From Cycas panzhihuaensis (Eukaryota; Cycadophyta): a stretch of 64,000 nt of DNA. The translations under genes and the position numbers were made by a program. Of this stretch, positions 36,016 through 47,700 are shown one piece after another. The stretch's first letter is position 1. Each line of letters starts with the position of its first letter. The notes beneath the pieces were generated by a model that saw only the letters and a program-made list of their open reading frames with translations, did no database searches and was not told the origin of the DNA. The stretch is from positions 92,325,741-92,389,740 of the forward strand of contig CM041465.1 in assembly GCA_023213395.1 (NCBI GenBank). The letters are read 5' to 3'.

Positions 36016-36526
36016 GTATAGGTAATCAGGTTTGTTGATATATTGACTTAGACTTTATAGGAGATTTAGATAAGGGAAGGTCTACTTCAGGTTATATATT
36101 TACTCTTATAAATGGTCTGGTTAGTTGGATGTCAAAATACAGAGCACAATTGTATTATCAACTACAAAAGTATAATATGTTGTTGCAACATGTGCTTATA
36201 AAGAAGCAATCTAGTTGTAGGGTCTATTAGTTGAGCTTGGAAGGAAATAGGAAAAGATAAAGGTATTTTGTCCAAATTAAAGTGCCATTTACTTAGCAAA
36301 GAATCTAGCTTATCATAGTAGGACAAAGCATATTACTCTTAGGTACCATTTTGTTAGACAGGTTGTGGAAGCAGGTGGAGTGGTACTTGAGAAGGTTACT
36401 ACAAAATAAAATTATACTAATATATTCACAAAACCAGTACTATTGGAGAAGTTCAAATGGTATTTGACTTCTCTTAGCTTGTAGAAAAGGTGATAAATTG
36501 TACAGGAAAGGTATTAAGTAAATTAT
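36016..36526 (+). pseudogene. Element A RNase H
   Basis: Directly after RT: GDLDKGRSTSGYIFTLINGL then VSWMSKYRAQL, typical of copia RNase H (family: DRKSTSGYVF, WxSKRQ). The remainder to 36500 is in shifted frames with stops, including the region that should read KHIxLRYHFVR (seen near 36325-36360). Confidence 0.88.
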
Positions 36527-36541
36527 TATCAAGGTGAAGAT
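36527..36541 (+). promoter_or_regulatory. Element A polypurine tract
   Basis: Purine-rich TCAAGGTGAAGATT immediately before LTR start TGTTAG. Confidence 0.75.
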
Positions 36542-37202
36542 TGTTAGAAAATATGATAATAATCTTTTGGAGGCTAGAATTTTGACAAGTTGGCAGTATA
36601 ATTTCCCCCCCAAACTTCCTTAGGCGGATCTAAGAGGGGGAGGATCTCCCCTTGGCCAAGGGGTGCAAGGGGCATCAGAACCCCCCCTTGCAAAAAGGGG
36701 GTTCGAGGGCAGTAGCCCCCAACTTGAAAAAAGCTAGTACTAAAAGACATACTAAATTGTAAAAAGAATCGAGGACGTTTGTTCAAAACACCCCATATTT
36801 GATGATCGAGATTTGTACCTTGTATGACTCTCTCATATAGCCTGATTTAGGGTGTTTTTTCATTACATTGATGGTATTTGATGTATTAAATGTACTGTGA
36901 GGAGTTCGATAACTGGTTGTTGTTGTTGTGAGTACTCTACTACAAATTATATACATTTCTCCATTCTTTGATAATAAAGATCGATACCTTTCCTGTATGG
37001 ATGTTTCCATATTACACTACTAGGGTTTTACTATGTTATATCAGGTGTATATACAATGCTTTAGCTTTCTAATTCATTTATTGTATTATCTCTAATTTGA
37101 GAATTTACATGTTAAATTTCAATTTTGATTCTTGTAACTAGTTGTAAAATAGTTTAGATCTTGGTGGTAGTTTTTGGTTATTGGGACCTAGTTTGCTTAA
37201 CA
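36542..37202 (+). repeat. Element A 3' LTR
   Basis: 661 bp, TGTTAGAAAA to TTAACA, homologous to 1823-2495. The palindrome CCCCTTGGCCAAGGGG is at 36648-36663, followed by TGCAAGGGG and CCCCTTGCA. Confidence 0.92.
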
Positions 37203-39250
37203 CGCCCTATTCTCTAACTTTTGTAGTCCTCCTTTGTCCCACCTAGGTATATTACTCAACAGTGGGTTTAAGATGGGCCTTATCCTTAACCAACCCTTAG
37301 AGTTAATCCACTCCATCCATATGGGGTTTCCCCTCTAATTAGAGGCCCCTATGGGCAAAACCTAATCCCACATCCTCCATTCTAATAAGTTACACCCATA
37401 AGTGCCTAATCATTTATACCACCATACTAGCCCATTGGATCTCAAATCACTCTAGCCTACCGAGTTCCACCTATTTAGACCTATTGAATTTAGCCAAGGC
37501 CCATATCTACCCCATCCAATGTAATTATTCCTTAAGGAGCTATCGTGTAAGGTGGTGTTCCTTACCAAGTACTTCTATATAGTGCTTCTACCTATGGAGA
37601 ACCCACTCCATATGAACTTAACTTGTATGCCTAAGCAATAGCCTCTTACTAAGCTGGATACATCTCTTAACCCATTCCACCTTACTAATTATATTGGTAG
37701 GGGTAAGTCCCCTATGGTGGGACCTAAACCCAGTTATTATATCCACCCCAACCTGACCTTCTGTATATTGATCCCTTAGCTTAACTTGGGATATATCCCT
37801 TCATTAACTACAAAACTAGCCCACTCTCCCTTGAAGCCCTTAAAACTAATTTACCATCCCATGCCTAGAAGCACCTAAATTTAAAGGCACTTCATCCCAA
37901 GATCATTAAGATCATGTCAAGGCATTTACCATGGCATATATTAATTATTGGCCTTGCAACCACATCCTAATAAAATCATTTCCTAGGTCTCTCTAGGATG
38001 GTGCCCTTAAATGGTTATATCATCTACCTCCCCATTCCATTTATTGCTTTCAGTAATTAGTAGATACCTTAATAAACTACTTTGATGTGTCACATCCCTT
38101 TGAAAGTAAGGTTAAAGCCTTATGCTCTCTTAAATAAGGCCACAATGATCTCAATTGATACTTTATTCATTATTTTTATAACTTGCTCTATTTGCCTAAG
38201 ACTACTCTACGAGAAGATTTAAAATATTATATCTTTGTCAATGCTCTTCATTAAGAGGTACACGTAAAATTACTTAAGATGGGTGAAATAACATGTGATT
38301 CTATAATTATCAAGTGCCTTACTTCAGAATCCATTAAGATCAAAGTAGGCTTAAAAAAGGTTAACAAACTCCCCCCATAATGAGAGGCATTGCCTCTTCC
38401 ATAGGACTAAAGGCCCTAAGCATAGACTTTGAGGCCTCCCATTGATAACACTAATAAGATAACAAACTTGTTAACCTTTATAGTTCACTCATTTAAGTAA
38501 GTGTTGAAATATCTTAAGTTGTAACCATTCCAAAGCTAATTAGAGCCACATATTCCCTCACATGGGTATAGGTTGGTTTATCAAGTAGCCCAAACTACTT
38601 CCCAAAGTAAGGGTAATAACCTAACCCCTGCTTAACATAAAAGGAACCTATAACCGCCCTCCCCCAAAAGAGGTGGTCTTCAACTCATAAAAATTATATT
38701 AGTGATTTCACCCATTGTTGGACCTAGCATCTTGACCACGCATCGCAACAGGATCCTCTAACTCAATCTGTATGCAAACCTAATCTATAATAGCTAAACC
38801 ATTAGGACCCCTTCTTAAGCCATGAGACTCCTAGGCCATAATCCTAATGAATAAACCAAAGAGGAAGGAAAAGACCCCAACCTCAAAGAAGACCCCCACC
38901 TAGCTCACCAACTAATCAAATTATGGATAAGTCCCAACCTAAGCTAACAGGCTCTTCTTTAAGGGACCAAGAGTCTATTAAAGCCACTAATGCTATGATG
39001 TTAAGGTTAAAATATTATCTAAATACTTGACACCACTTAAGTATTTATCACGACTAAGGCTCAAGTAGCTAAAGAGGCTATAGAGGCCTCTTCTTCCTAA
39101 TAACCACTTGTTGATCCCCAACTAACTGAAATTCCACTCCTTCTAAGACCATCCCTATCTATCTTAGTTGCTATAACTTTTAAAGAGCACTTCTCTAACC
39201 CACTAGTAAGGGGGATGGGTGTCTTTTAAAATTATTGAGGAACTTCACCT
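37203..39250 (+). pseudogene. Element D gag, resumed after element A
   Basis: Homologous to B and C gag through many stops. VNPLHPYGV with RGPYGQNLIPHPPF is at 37295-37385. The capsid part at 37920-38340 aligns with B (AYINYWPCNHILIKSFPRSL; VDTLINYFDVSHPFES; LKMGEITCDS). Further on, an approximate zinc-finger-like region at about 38660-38730 is too decayed to read. Sequence 38340-39250 is linker. Nonfunctional. Confidence 0.82.
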
Positions 39251-39369
39251 AGTTGCTATAGGTATGTTTGATGGATGTCTTGTGAAGTTATCCCAAATAA
39301 TAAAACCTTAGCACACAAGGAAGTTCCCATCTAGATAATTTATATTGAATTTACAAGCTAGCTAGTTAT

Positions 39370-39644
39370 TACCTTTGATCTTAAGGGCCTACCACCCCTT
39401 AAAGAGTGTAAGCACCTTTGGTATTATTCCTTTGCTATAACCATTGAGACTCCAGAGTTTGCCCTTAAAAGGAGTGTGGTAGATAATGGATCTTATGTTA
39501 ATGCCATACCCACCTGAATACATAAATAACTTAGTATTATGCCTCCTAAACCCATTCCATGGAAGTGTCAAGGGTATGATGGGAATAAGAAAGCCCCCCT
39601 TAGAAGAGTCACCATCCCCTTTATCCTTAAGGATAAAACCATCA
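39370..39644 (+). pseudogene. Element D protease, N-terminal part
   Basis: The frame around 39425-39520 reads SFAITIETPEFALKRSVVDN and then GSYVNAMP; the DNGS is at the catalytic Asp position. Next is PPKPIPWKCQGYDGNKKAPL, as in B and C. It is cut at 39644 by chromovirus F and continues at 49835. Confidence 0.82.
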
Positions 39645-40060
39645 TGTTATATAACTCATCTCGCTAAGTTATATAAAGCACTATTATGTAGAGAGCTACT
39701 AGGAGGTTAAGAGATAAGGTTAGTTATGGAACTTGGTGCACGAGCCGATAAGTTGGCCAATGGTATGCAAGATTGCTATGTTATCTAATAAAATATAAGG
39801 TCACTTGGGCCACCAATAGGATTACGTACAAAAGACCCTCTTTTGTCTATATAAGGGTTGTAAATTATAAAATATGGTTAGCTTGATCTTACTTTTGTAA
39901 AGATTGTGCTATGGTACTCTTTATTTTTGGTGATTAATTGGAACTCTTGTGTTCTTATGAGATTTTTTGGTAATTTACTTTCCCTATTGGTCAAAATAAA
40001 GTGGTTGTAATTATCATTTTCTCGCTATCTTAAGGAGCACCTATGAGAAGATACGTTCCA
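39645..40060 (+). repeat. Element F 5' LTR
   Basis: 416 bp, TGTTATATAACTC to ACGTTCCA. TATA-like TCTATATAAGG at about 39857-39867. Confidence 0.92.
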
Positions 40061-40062
40061 AC

Positions 40063-40074
40063 TGGTATTAGATC
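40063..40074 (+). promoter_or_regulatory. Element F primer-binding site
   Basis: TGGTATTAGATC, two bases after the LTR; one or two transitions from TGGTATCAGAGC. Confidence 0.88.
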
Positions 40075-41285
40075 CGCATTTGTAATCATGGAAAGCTGCC
40101 CAAAAAATCTTTTTTTTTTTCCTATCAGATCAAGTACTCTCTCTACCTAGATAGAGATCGAGGAAAGACCTTTACTTAGTACTCTCTCTATGGAGATTGA
40201 GGAACAGTACCAGGATAGCTCATGAGTCATGAGGAAAGGGGAATTTCTTCCCCTAGGTAACATCAATAAATTATTTTTCTGCTTTGCATCTAGTTTTTTA
40301 TTTTATTTCTTTATTTCAATTTTTGCGATGAGTTGTATTCCAAGGATAAATAACACCATTGGGTGGCTACCCTTTCTCCCTCCCACCTCTCTTTCTCAAA
40401 CAATTAACACCGTTGGGTGGTTACCCAAGTAGTTAGATAAAGACTCTATACCGAGGGTCTTTAAACATCACAGAGATTTGTCATTTTGGTTAAGCACATC
40501 ATGGCTTTTCTGCCCCTTGCATAAAGGACTAGATATAACACTCCTAAACCAAGCCCTAGATAGAACCTAGTTATAGAAGTGTGCCTCCACATACCTTTAG
40601 GTATATAAGAGAACCCCTTTAGTTCCTAAATCCTTCCTAACATAGGCAAACTATCAACTATTGAAGTCTTGTAGTGCATTGGTTAGTAGTTAATACCATG
40701 AAGCTACATGCCTTAAACTTCTACAGTTTATTGGAAGGCTTATAAGACCAAGCATACCTTATCTAGTGGTTAGTAGGATACTTTGATATACATACCCTAC
40801 TTCTTAATTTAGACCATAAGTCACCTCATATTTTTTTTTTTTTTTTAAATCACTTATTGCCTGAACTCAAAACCTGTCATTGTAGTCATACTCACTATAG
40901 AAAGAAAAAAAGAAAAGACAAAGATAGAAATAAAGAAAGAAGAATAAAAAAAAAAAATTACTCTTCATGATGCAAGTTCACAACTAAAAATTACCCTTAC
41001 AACTTATATACCTTATTTTGATCAGCATGTCATACTGGTCATTTTGCACTAGGTTAGTCCATATAAGCAATTTTTATGCTTTTTAATACCTGGGTTACTA
41101 GTAGGCCCCACCACCTCCAACCCACCCCTACACCTCATATACTCCATTTAAACGAGCTTTTGCACTCGTCCAAGTGAACCAAATATCTCTGTTATGTAAA
41201 TTTTGGAATCAATAGGCTATAGACACCCTATATCTCCCTATTTGTCCCCTTCTCTTCCCCTTAACAACTCCCTAATTTTTACGTC
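40075..41285 (+). other. Element F leader region
   Basis: About 1.2 kb with no recognised coding signature, longer than usual for this group. It contains a T run (40828-40845) and an A-rich patch (40905-40960) but no repeat pair suggesting another insertion. Confidence 0.5.
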
Positions 41286-42560
41286 ATGTTATTTTCTAAT
41301 CTTTCCCACTTTATTCATTCCCCCTTCTTTCTACCTATTTCTGCCTCTTTACACCCTTTCTCCATAGCTTCTTCAAGCAATAGTGATAAAATCTCTACAC
41401 TCGAGACCCAAGTCACTAACATTCAAGAAACAATTAAGCAAGATCTAGACCACATGCATGTGGAGGTTAAAAATAAAGTAGCTGCTATACAAATAGAAGT
41501 TAACACAAATATGTTAACCCTTGCATCTTAGTCTAATATATAGTAGGTACTATAAAAGATAACCAACATCTTTGCTTAACTACCAATAACCTCCTCTTTA
41601 GTCATCCCTATACTATAGTAAACTTTAACTCTGCCCCCACATCAACAGCAACCATTTTATCATAAGATTAGCATACCCATATTTGATCTAGATCTCAACA
41701 AGGACAGTGTGCAAAGTTAGATTAGAAATCTAAAGTCCTACTTTACACTCAACCCAATGTTGGTAAATAAACAACTTATATTTACTTCCATCCACTTAGA
41801 TGGGAAGGCACACCATTAGTTCTAATGGTGGAAGTGAGAGTACCCTTCTAGTCAGTCTTAGGCACACTTCTCTACTTATTTTTTTGAGTAGTATGAAGAC
41901 ACTTGGAACCAATCTTTTTTCATACAATTAATACGATTGAAACAAGTATCCTCTATCAAAGTATACACTGATGAGTTCTAATCTCTACATAATCAGGTTG
42001 ATCAATAACTTGATAAACAAATAGAGATAGATATATATGTGTTTAGGCTCAAAGAGTGTATCCAAATGCGCCTGAAGATGGTATCTATATCCACTCTAAA
42101 AGATGCAATCAATATGGCTAAAGTAGTAGAAGTAGAATTTGCCTTAGAAAGGCCTCCTCCATTCATACGAGACCCCACCTAGTTTCCATAATCTTAATAA
42201 GTCGATTGTTAATGAGATACTACCTAGTCCTAAAGACCATGTCAAACTGACTACCAATGATCATGCCCACAACTAGAAGGCATGCCATCTACATCTCTCG
42301 AGTAGTGTACTAAGGAACCATCCTCAAAGTCCATTCACATCACTCCAATAGAGGTACAACATCATCGAGAAGCTAGTCTATATATGCAATGTTTTAAAAA
42401 CTAGACCTCTAGTCATGGTAGAATCTGCAAAGCTAAGAAGATGGTCTTTACAATTGACCCTAACTTATCTTCAAACGATCACTTTGAGACTGAGCACAAA
42501 TATGATGATGAACCCTAAGACCACTCTACTGATGAGTTGCCACCTAATCCTAAACCTAAA
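41286..42560 (+). pseudogene. Element F gag
   Basis: An 81-residue open start (41286-41531) with a coiled-coil-like run (DKISTLETQVTNIQETIKQD) is followed by the capsid domain, recognisable through stops: PIFDLDLNKDSVQS, then FTSIHLDGKAHH and a Trp-rich segment (41670-41830), as in gypsy Retrotrans_gag. The end (42100-42160) reads INMAKVVEVEFALERPP. No intact zinc knuckle is visible. Nonfunctional. Confidence 0.78.
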
Positions 42561-43170
42561 GTTTTTTTATCAGTCGTTACCTCCACCTCATATCCTGAAC
42601 CACTCCAAGCTAAAGGAATACTTTAAAAAACCCCAATCACCATTTTGATCGACGGTGGTGCATCACTAAATTTTATTAATATATCTATTGCCTAACAACT
42701 AAATCTTTATATAAAACCTAAGACAGGCTTCACCTGCTCCTTTCCTAGTCATCACACCCTCTACTATGTAGGACCAATAAAAAATCTCATGGTTCACATT
42801 AGATCATATACCCTTATCTCTAATTTTTATGCCTTATCTATAGGTGGGTCATATACAATTCTTAGCATATAGTGGTTCCAAACTCTAGGAACTTATAGCA
42901 CCAATAACTCCCCCATAGTCCCATTCATTCTGTTCAAAGATCACATAGGCTACTCACATAAAGTTTATAGGATGCAAGCCCTCCTTAATTAAGTAATCTC
43001 ACCCACATGAATGCATCGACAACTCAATGGTAATATAGGATACATTGTTTGTCTCAACCATATCTAGGACCCTTCTGCCATTCACCCTGACATCCAGCAA
43101 GTATTGGATCGATACTAATCTATATTTGCTATGTTACCTACAAGTCCCATGCTCAATCAAGGTTATTATT
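42561..43170 (+). pseudogene. Element F protease
   Basis: TILIDGGASLNFI at about 42640-42678 is the retropepsin box (family LIDSGATHNFI, Ser replaced by Gly). Further motifs are degraded by stops. Lies between gag and RT. Confidence 0.75.
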
Positions 43171-44040
43171 ATACTATTGGGTTATAAAATTCACATAACC
43201 TAATTAGTCGTCAACCATATAAGAACTCCTATTTCCAAAAAAATGAAATTAAAAAACTCACTAGGGAATTGATAGACATAAGCATTATTCAACCTAATAA
43301 AAGCCTGTATATTGTACCCATCATTCTAGTTCATAAAAATGATGGATCTTTCTGACTTTGCATTGATTATTGCACGCTCAATAAAATCACCATAAAAAAT
43401 AAGTTTCCCATGCCACGAATTAATGACATATTCGATAAGATCCATGGTACCACAGTTTTTACTAAACTCAATTTATAGTCAAGATATTACCAAATCTCCA
43501 TCTTGCTAAAGGATCAATATAAAATGGGTTTCTAAACCCACCATGGCTACTTTGAGTTCTAGGTCATGGCCTTTTTGGCCTATGTAATATTCCAGCTACT
43601 TTCTAGGCCCTCATGAAGAAGATCTTTTCCCCATACCTATGAAAATTTGTCATCATATTCTTCGATGATATTCTTATCTATAGCTCAAACATGCCTACTC
43701 ACATCTCACATCTAGAAATGGTCCTTCAAATCCTAGCTGAGAATAAATTATATGCTAAACTCTTTAAATATGAATTTGAGAAATCTAAACTATAATACCT
43801 TGGTTAAATTATATCCTTTGTAGAGGTTTGGGTGTATCTCGATAAACTTTTTGTCATCACTAATTGGCCAATCCAAAAAACCCTTACCTAATTGTAGGCT
43901 TTCCTAGGGCTTACTAGATTTTATCATCGGTTTGTTTGAAATTATGCCACACTAACCACCCCTTTAACCCACTTGCTTAGGAAGGATTCCTTTTAATGGT
44001 CTCCCTCAGCCAATGAGGCCTTCCTCCATCTAAAGGAGGT
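43171..44040 (+). pseudogene. Element F reverse transcriptase
   Basis: Reads SRQPYKNSYFQKNEIKKLTR near 43200-43260, VPIILVHKNDGSF followed by a stop (Trp/Arg) and [10 protein letters not shown], then [13 protein letters not shown]. The active-site box at about 43650-43670 is FFDDILIYS (family YLDDILVYS). LEMVLQILAENKLYAKLFKY follows. At least six decay-type stops. Confidence 0.88.
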
Positions 44041-44500
44041 CATGACAACCACCCTAGTTTTGGCCTCACCTAACTTTACTTAGCCATTCTAATTAGAATG
44101 TGATGCCTCTAGGTTCAGACTAGGTGCAGTCTTAATACAGGACTTCCACCCCATCACTTTTTAAGGTAAAAAACTCAAAGATCATGAGTGTAGACTGTCT
44201 ACCTATCAAAAAGAAATGTGGGCCATCCTTTATGTTATCGATAAATGGTGACAGTATCTACTTGGTTCTAAATTTACCATCCTCACTGATCATCATAACC
44301 TTCACCACTTACTAGATCAACTAGTCCTCTTAAAAAAGCATGCTAAATGGGCCAACCGCCTTCAAGTTTTTTACTTTACAATCACATATAAAAGGGAAAA
44401 AGATAACATTGTGGCAGATGCTCTCTTGAGGCTACCTTCCCCTACACTTGATGATAACACTTATCACACTAAAGACCCCACCATTCGTGTTATTTCTTCC
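44041..44500 (+). pseudogene. Element F RNase H
   Basis: LECDASRFRLGAVLIQDFHP at about 44095-44155, STYQKEMWAILYVIDKW near 44200-44250, FTILTDHHNLHHLLDQ near 44275-44320, and NIVADALLR near 44408. These give Asp, Glu, Asp and Asp catalytic positions of the gypsy RNase H; two stops interrupt it. Confidence 0.87.
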
Positions 44501-45720
44501 CTATAACTGACGTAGATACAGGACTTATCCATGGCTAACCAATACCAACTAGATTTCTCACACTGGGTTAATAAGGCCCATACTCATAAGGATTGGTCCA
44601 TCTATAATAATTTTCTCTTATACTAAAATTGAATATTCATACACCCCCACTTAGCTTTCATTCCCTAAATTTTATCAGAATATCATTCTTCCCCTCTTAA
44701 TGGCCATTCTAGTTTTGATTAAACTTATCATAGGAGACAATCTGATCTCTATTGGCCATAAATGAAATCCACCATCCTTATCTTTATCTTTGAATATAAC
44801 ACATGCCAATGTAACAAAGTTGATACGAAACCCCAACCAGGTCTCCTTTAACCTTTGTACATCTCACAAGGTAAATGGCAAGATATTGCCATGGACTTTA
44901 TAATTGCCTTACAGCTATCTATCATATCTAACTTTATTTTAGTAGTCATAGATAGGTTGACAAAATATACCAACTTCTTACCTATCCACATAACCTATAA
45001 GGCTCCATGTATCACTGGCATTTACCTCCAGACAATATTTTACTTGTACAGCTTTCCATCCAATATCATATGTGACTAAGATCCTAAATTCACTAGCTCC
45101 TTCTGGTAAGAGCTATTTTGTACCTCAAGAATATCATTTAATATGAGCTCAGCATACCATCCACAAATTGATGGCAAGTCAGAGGTCCTTAACAAAACTC
45201 TGGTGACCTACTTATTCTGCTTTGCATCTAACTACTAGTCTAAATAGACATCATGGCTAGCCCTAGTTGAGTATTAGTACAACTCTTCACATCATTCAGT
45301 AATTTAAATGCCCCCATTTTTGGCTCTCTATAGGTATCCCCCATCGTCGTACCACACCTTAGCTACCAACCTCTACACGAAAGTAGTATAATAAAAATTA
45401 TAGCACATGGATCAAATTCTCCACACCCTTAAATAAAACCTATCTATAGCCCAGAATCAAATTAAACAATTAGTAGGTTGTCACCGTTTTGATCACTTCT
45501 TCAATATTAGTGATCTTGTATTCCTTTATTATAACCTTATAAATAGTAATCCCTTCATTATCATAAGAACCACAAACTTAGCCCTCAATATTATGGCCCT
45601 TATAAAGTCCTTAAATCTATTGGTGAAGTCGCATATGATTTCAACCTTCCCCCCACCACCAACATCCATAATGTTTTTCATGTTTCCTATTTTTGAAAGT
45701 GTCTAAGCAAAGCCCATGTC
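44501..45720 (+). pseudogene. Element F integrase
   Basis: A degraded HHCC region (YWP, then CQCNK near 44807-44820), then the core: QDIAMDFIIALQLSIISNFI with VVIDRLTKYTNFLPI (44880-44985) and an Asp position at IICD followed by a stop and PKFTS (45068-45095), then AYHPQIDGKSEVLNKTL (45150-45200) with the Glu position. The later part (45580-45690) resembles a GPY/F-like C-terminal region, [20 protein letters not shown]. Several stops. Confidence 0.87.
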
Positions 45721-45780
45721 CCCCAGATAACCCTACCAATTTTGGATAAAGAGTAAACCCTGACCATATCTCTAGAATGT

Positions 45781-45900
45781 ATTCTAGCTAGCAAACAACG
45801 TCATCTCTAGAATCAGTCCATTTTAGAATATTTAATATAGTGAGTAAGCTACAACTCTAATGAAGTAACTTAGGAATCTGATGATTTTATCAAGAAGCAC
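45781..45900 (+). pseudogene. Element F chromodomain
   Basis: ILASKQRHL, stop, NQSILEYLI, stops, VSYNSNEVT, stop, ESDDF. This matches the chromovirus pattern IL..R....N....YLV.W.GY...E.TWE...., with the stops at the Trp/Arg/Gln positions. In chromoviruses the domain is thought to guide integration to heterochromatin. It is at the C-terminus of integrase, in the expected place just before the polypurine tract. Confidence 0.8.
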
Positions 45901-45933
45901 CTGCATCTCAAATGCCTCGAGGACTCAGCATCT

Positions 45934-45947
45934 TAGGGGAGGGGACC
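45934..45947 (+). promoter_or_regulatory. Element F polypurine tract
   Basis: TAGGGGAGGGGACC immediately before the LTR start TATTATATAAC (decayed TG). Confidence 0.88.
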
Positions 45948-46134
45948 TATTATATAACTCATCTTACTAAGTTATGTAAAGCACTATTATACGAAGAGCT
46001 CCTAAGAGGTTAAGAGATAAGGTTAGTTATGGAACTTGGTGCATGAACCGATAAGCTGACCAATGGTATGCAAGACTACTATGTTATCCAATAGAATGTA
46101 AGGCCACTTAGGGCACTAATAGGATTACATGTGA
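45948..46134 (+). repeat. Element F 3' LTR, left piece
   Basis: 187 bp matching the first part of 39645-40060; interrupted by element G. Confidence 0.9.
46130..46134. repeat. TSD of G, left copy
   Basis: TGTGA, against TGCGA at the right (49601-49605). The single difference is a C-to-T at CpG. Confidence 0.8.
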
Positions 46135-46480
46135 TGATGGATGTGAGGTATAAAGTAGGACCATTTTATAATGACAAGTGCATAGTTCACAAGTAAAGGT
46201 TAATATCTCTGATCAAACTTTGGTAGTGTTAAAAAAACACTAAGGAGGTATTCCCACCCTTTTTATAAGCAATTTTGGAGAGGCAACAAGTGCCTCAACC
46301 TGACCTAACTAAATTCAATTTAATATTAAAAAATAATAAATAATAAATAAGCACATACCTTAATAGTGATGCGTCAACTCCTTTGGTGACTTGTGGTAGT
46401 TATTAAGTGGCCCGACGTATCCTAAGGAGCCCCAAAGGTGGCTTTGAGGGGCCTTAGGTACATTAGGTATTATCCCAACA
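46135..46480 (-). repeat. Element G 3' LTR
   Basis: 346 bp, homologous to 49239-49600; begins TGATGGATG and ends CCCAACA on the + strand. Confidence 0.9.
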
Positions 46481-46492
46481 TTCTCCCTTATA
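46481..46492 (-). promoter_or_regulatory. Element G polypurine tract
   Basis: On the minus strand TATAAGGGAGAA, next to the LTR. Confidence 0.65.
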
Positions 46493-46496
46493 ATGC

Positions 46497-47700
46497 CCAA
46501 TATGAATAACTCCTAAATTGCCTCTAAATTTCTAAAATTTGACTTTGCCTAATGCTTTTATGAAGATATTCACTACTTGGTCTACGATGTTGTAATAAGC
46601 CAATTCAATCTCTTTTGCTTACACTAACTCTCGAATGAAGTGATGTTAAATCTCAATGTATTTTATTTTGCCATGAAATTTTAGATTCTTTGCCATCTAA
46701 ATGGTACTATGATTATCACACCAAATTTTTGTGGGACCTTTCTGTTTTAGCTTAAAATCTTGAAGAAGTCTTCTCAACTATACTGATTCACATGCACCTA
46801 CAACTACTGCTTTATACTCTACTTTGGTTGTAGATAGGGAAACTGTGTTTTGTTTCTTGGTACTCCATGTTATAGTTATTGATCCCATATTAAATATATA
46901 ACCTAAAGTTGATTTCCTGTCATCGATGTCTCCTGCCCAATTCGAGTTTGTATAACCTGTCAATCAGAATTTTGATGAAGCTTTGTAGTATAACCCATAT
47001 TTTGAAGTTCTTTTCAGATAATAAAGGATTCTTTTGGTTGCTTTCCAATGAGTGGACTTTAGATCTTGTATAAATCTAGATATAACACTAATTGAATATG
47101 TTATGTTAGGTTAAGTAGATGTCAAATAGATCAAGCTATCGATTAGTTGTCTATAGAGCATAGGGTCAACTGGTGTAGAATCATCTAACTTGGAGAGCTT
47201 AATTCTAGTTTCTGCTGGAGTTTCTAAAGATTTATAGCCAATCATCCTGAACTTTTATAATAAATCTAGGGTATATTTCTATTGGGAAATGAAGATTCCA
47301 TTCTTCTCTTGCCATACTTCCAAGCCTAGGAAGTAATGCATTAGTCCCAAATCTGTCATTTCAAACTCTTTACACATAGCATCCTTGAAGTGTCATAATA
47401 AGTGAGAGTCATTTCTAGTATAAACAAGATCATCCACATAAAGTCCTACTATTAGGATAGAGTATCCCTTGATTTGAATGTAAAGATTAGGATATGCTTA
47501 AGATCTTTCAATTCTTGATCTCTAAAGTATTTTTCTATGCAGGAATACCAAGCCTTGGGTGCTTGTTTTAATCTGTAGAGTGCCTTTTTAAGTTTGTACA
47601 CTTTGTTTTCTACCTCCCTAACTTCAAAACTAAGGGGTTGAGTGACATAAATATCCTCCTCAATATATCCATTGAGGAAGGCACTTTTGGCGTCCATTTG
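46497..47700 (-). pseudogene. Element G reverse transcriptase (C-terminal part) and RNase H
   Basis: Minus-strand RT begins with MDAKSAFLNGYIEEDIYV and KLKKALYRLKQAPKAWY (47697-47452), continues to LYVDDLVYTRNDSHLL near 47447-47400 (the YVDD active-site box is intact) and LETPAETRIKLSKLDDSTPV. RNase H follows: YTNSNWAGDIDDRKSTLGYI and VSLSTTKVEYKAVV (46963-46778), then WCDNHSTIWMAKN near 46730. The RT start is missing (joined to foreign sequence at 47700). Some stops and shifts. Active-site residues survive better than in A. Confidence 0.88.
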
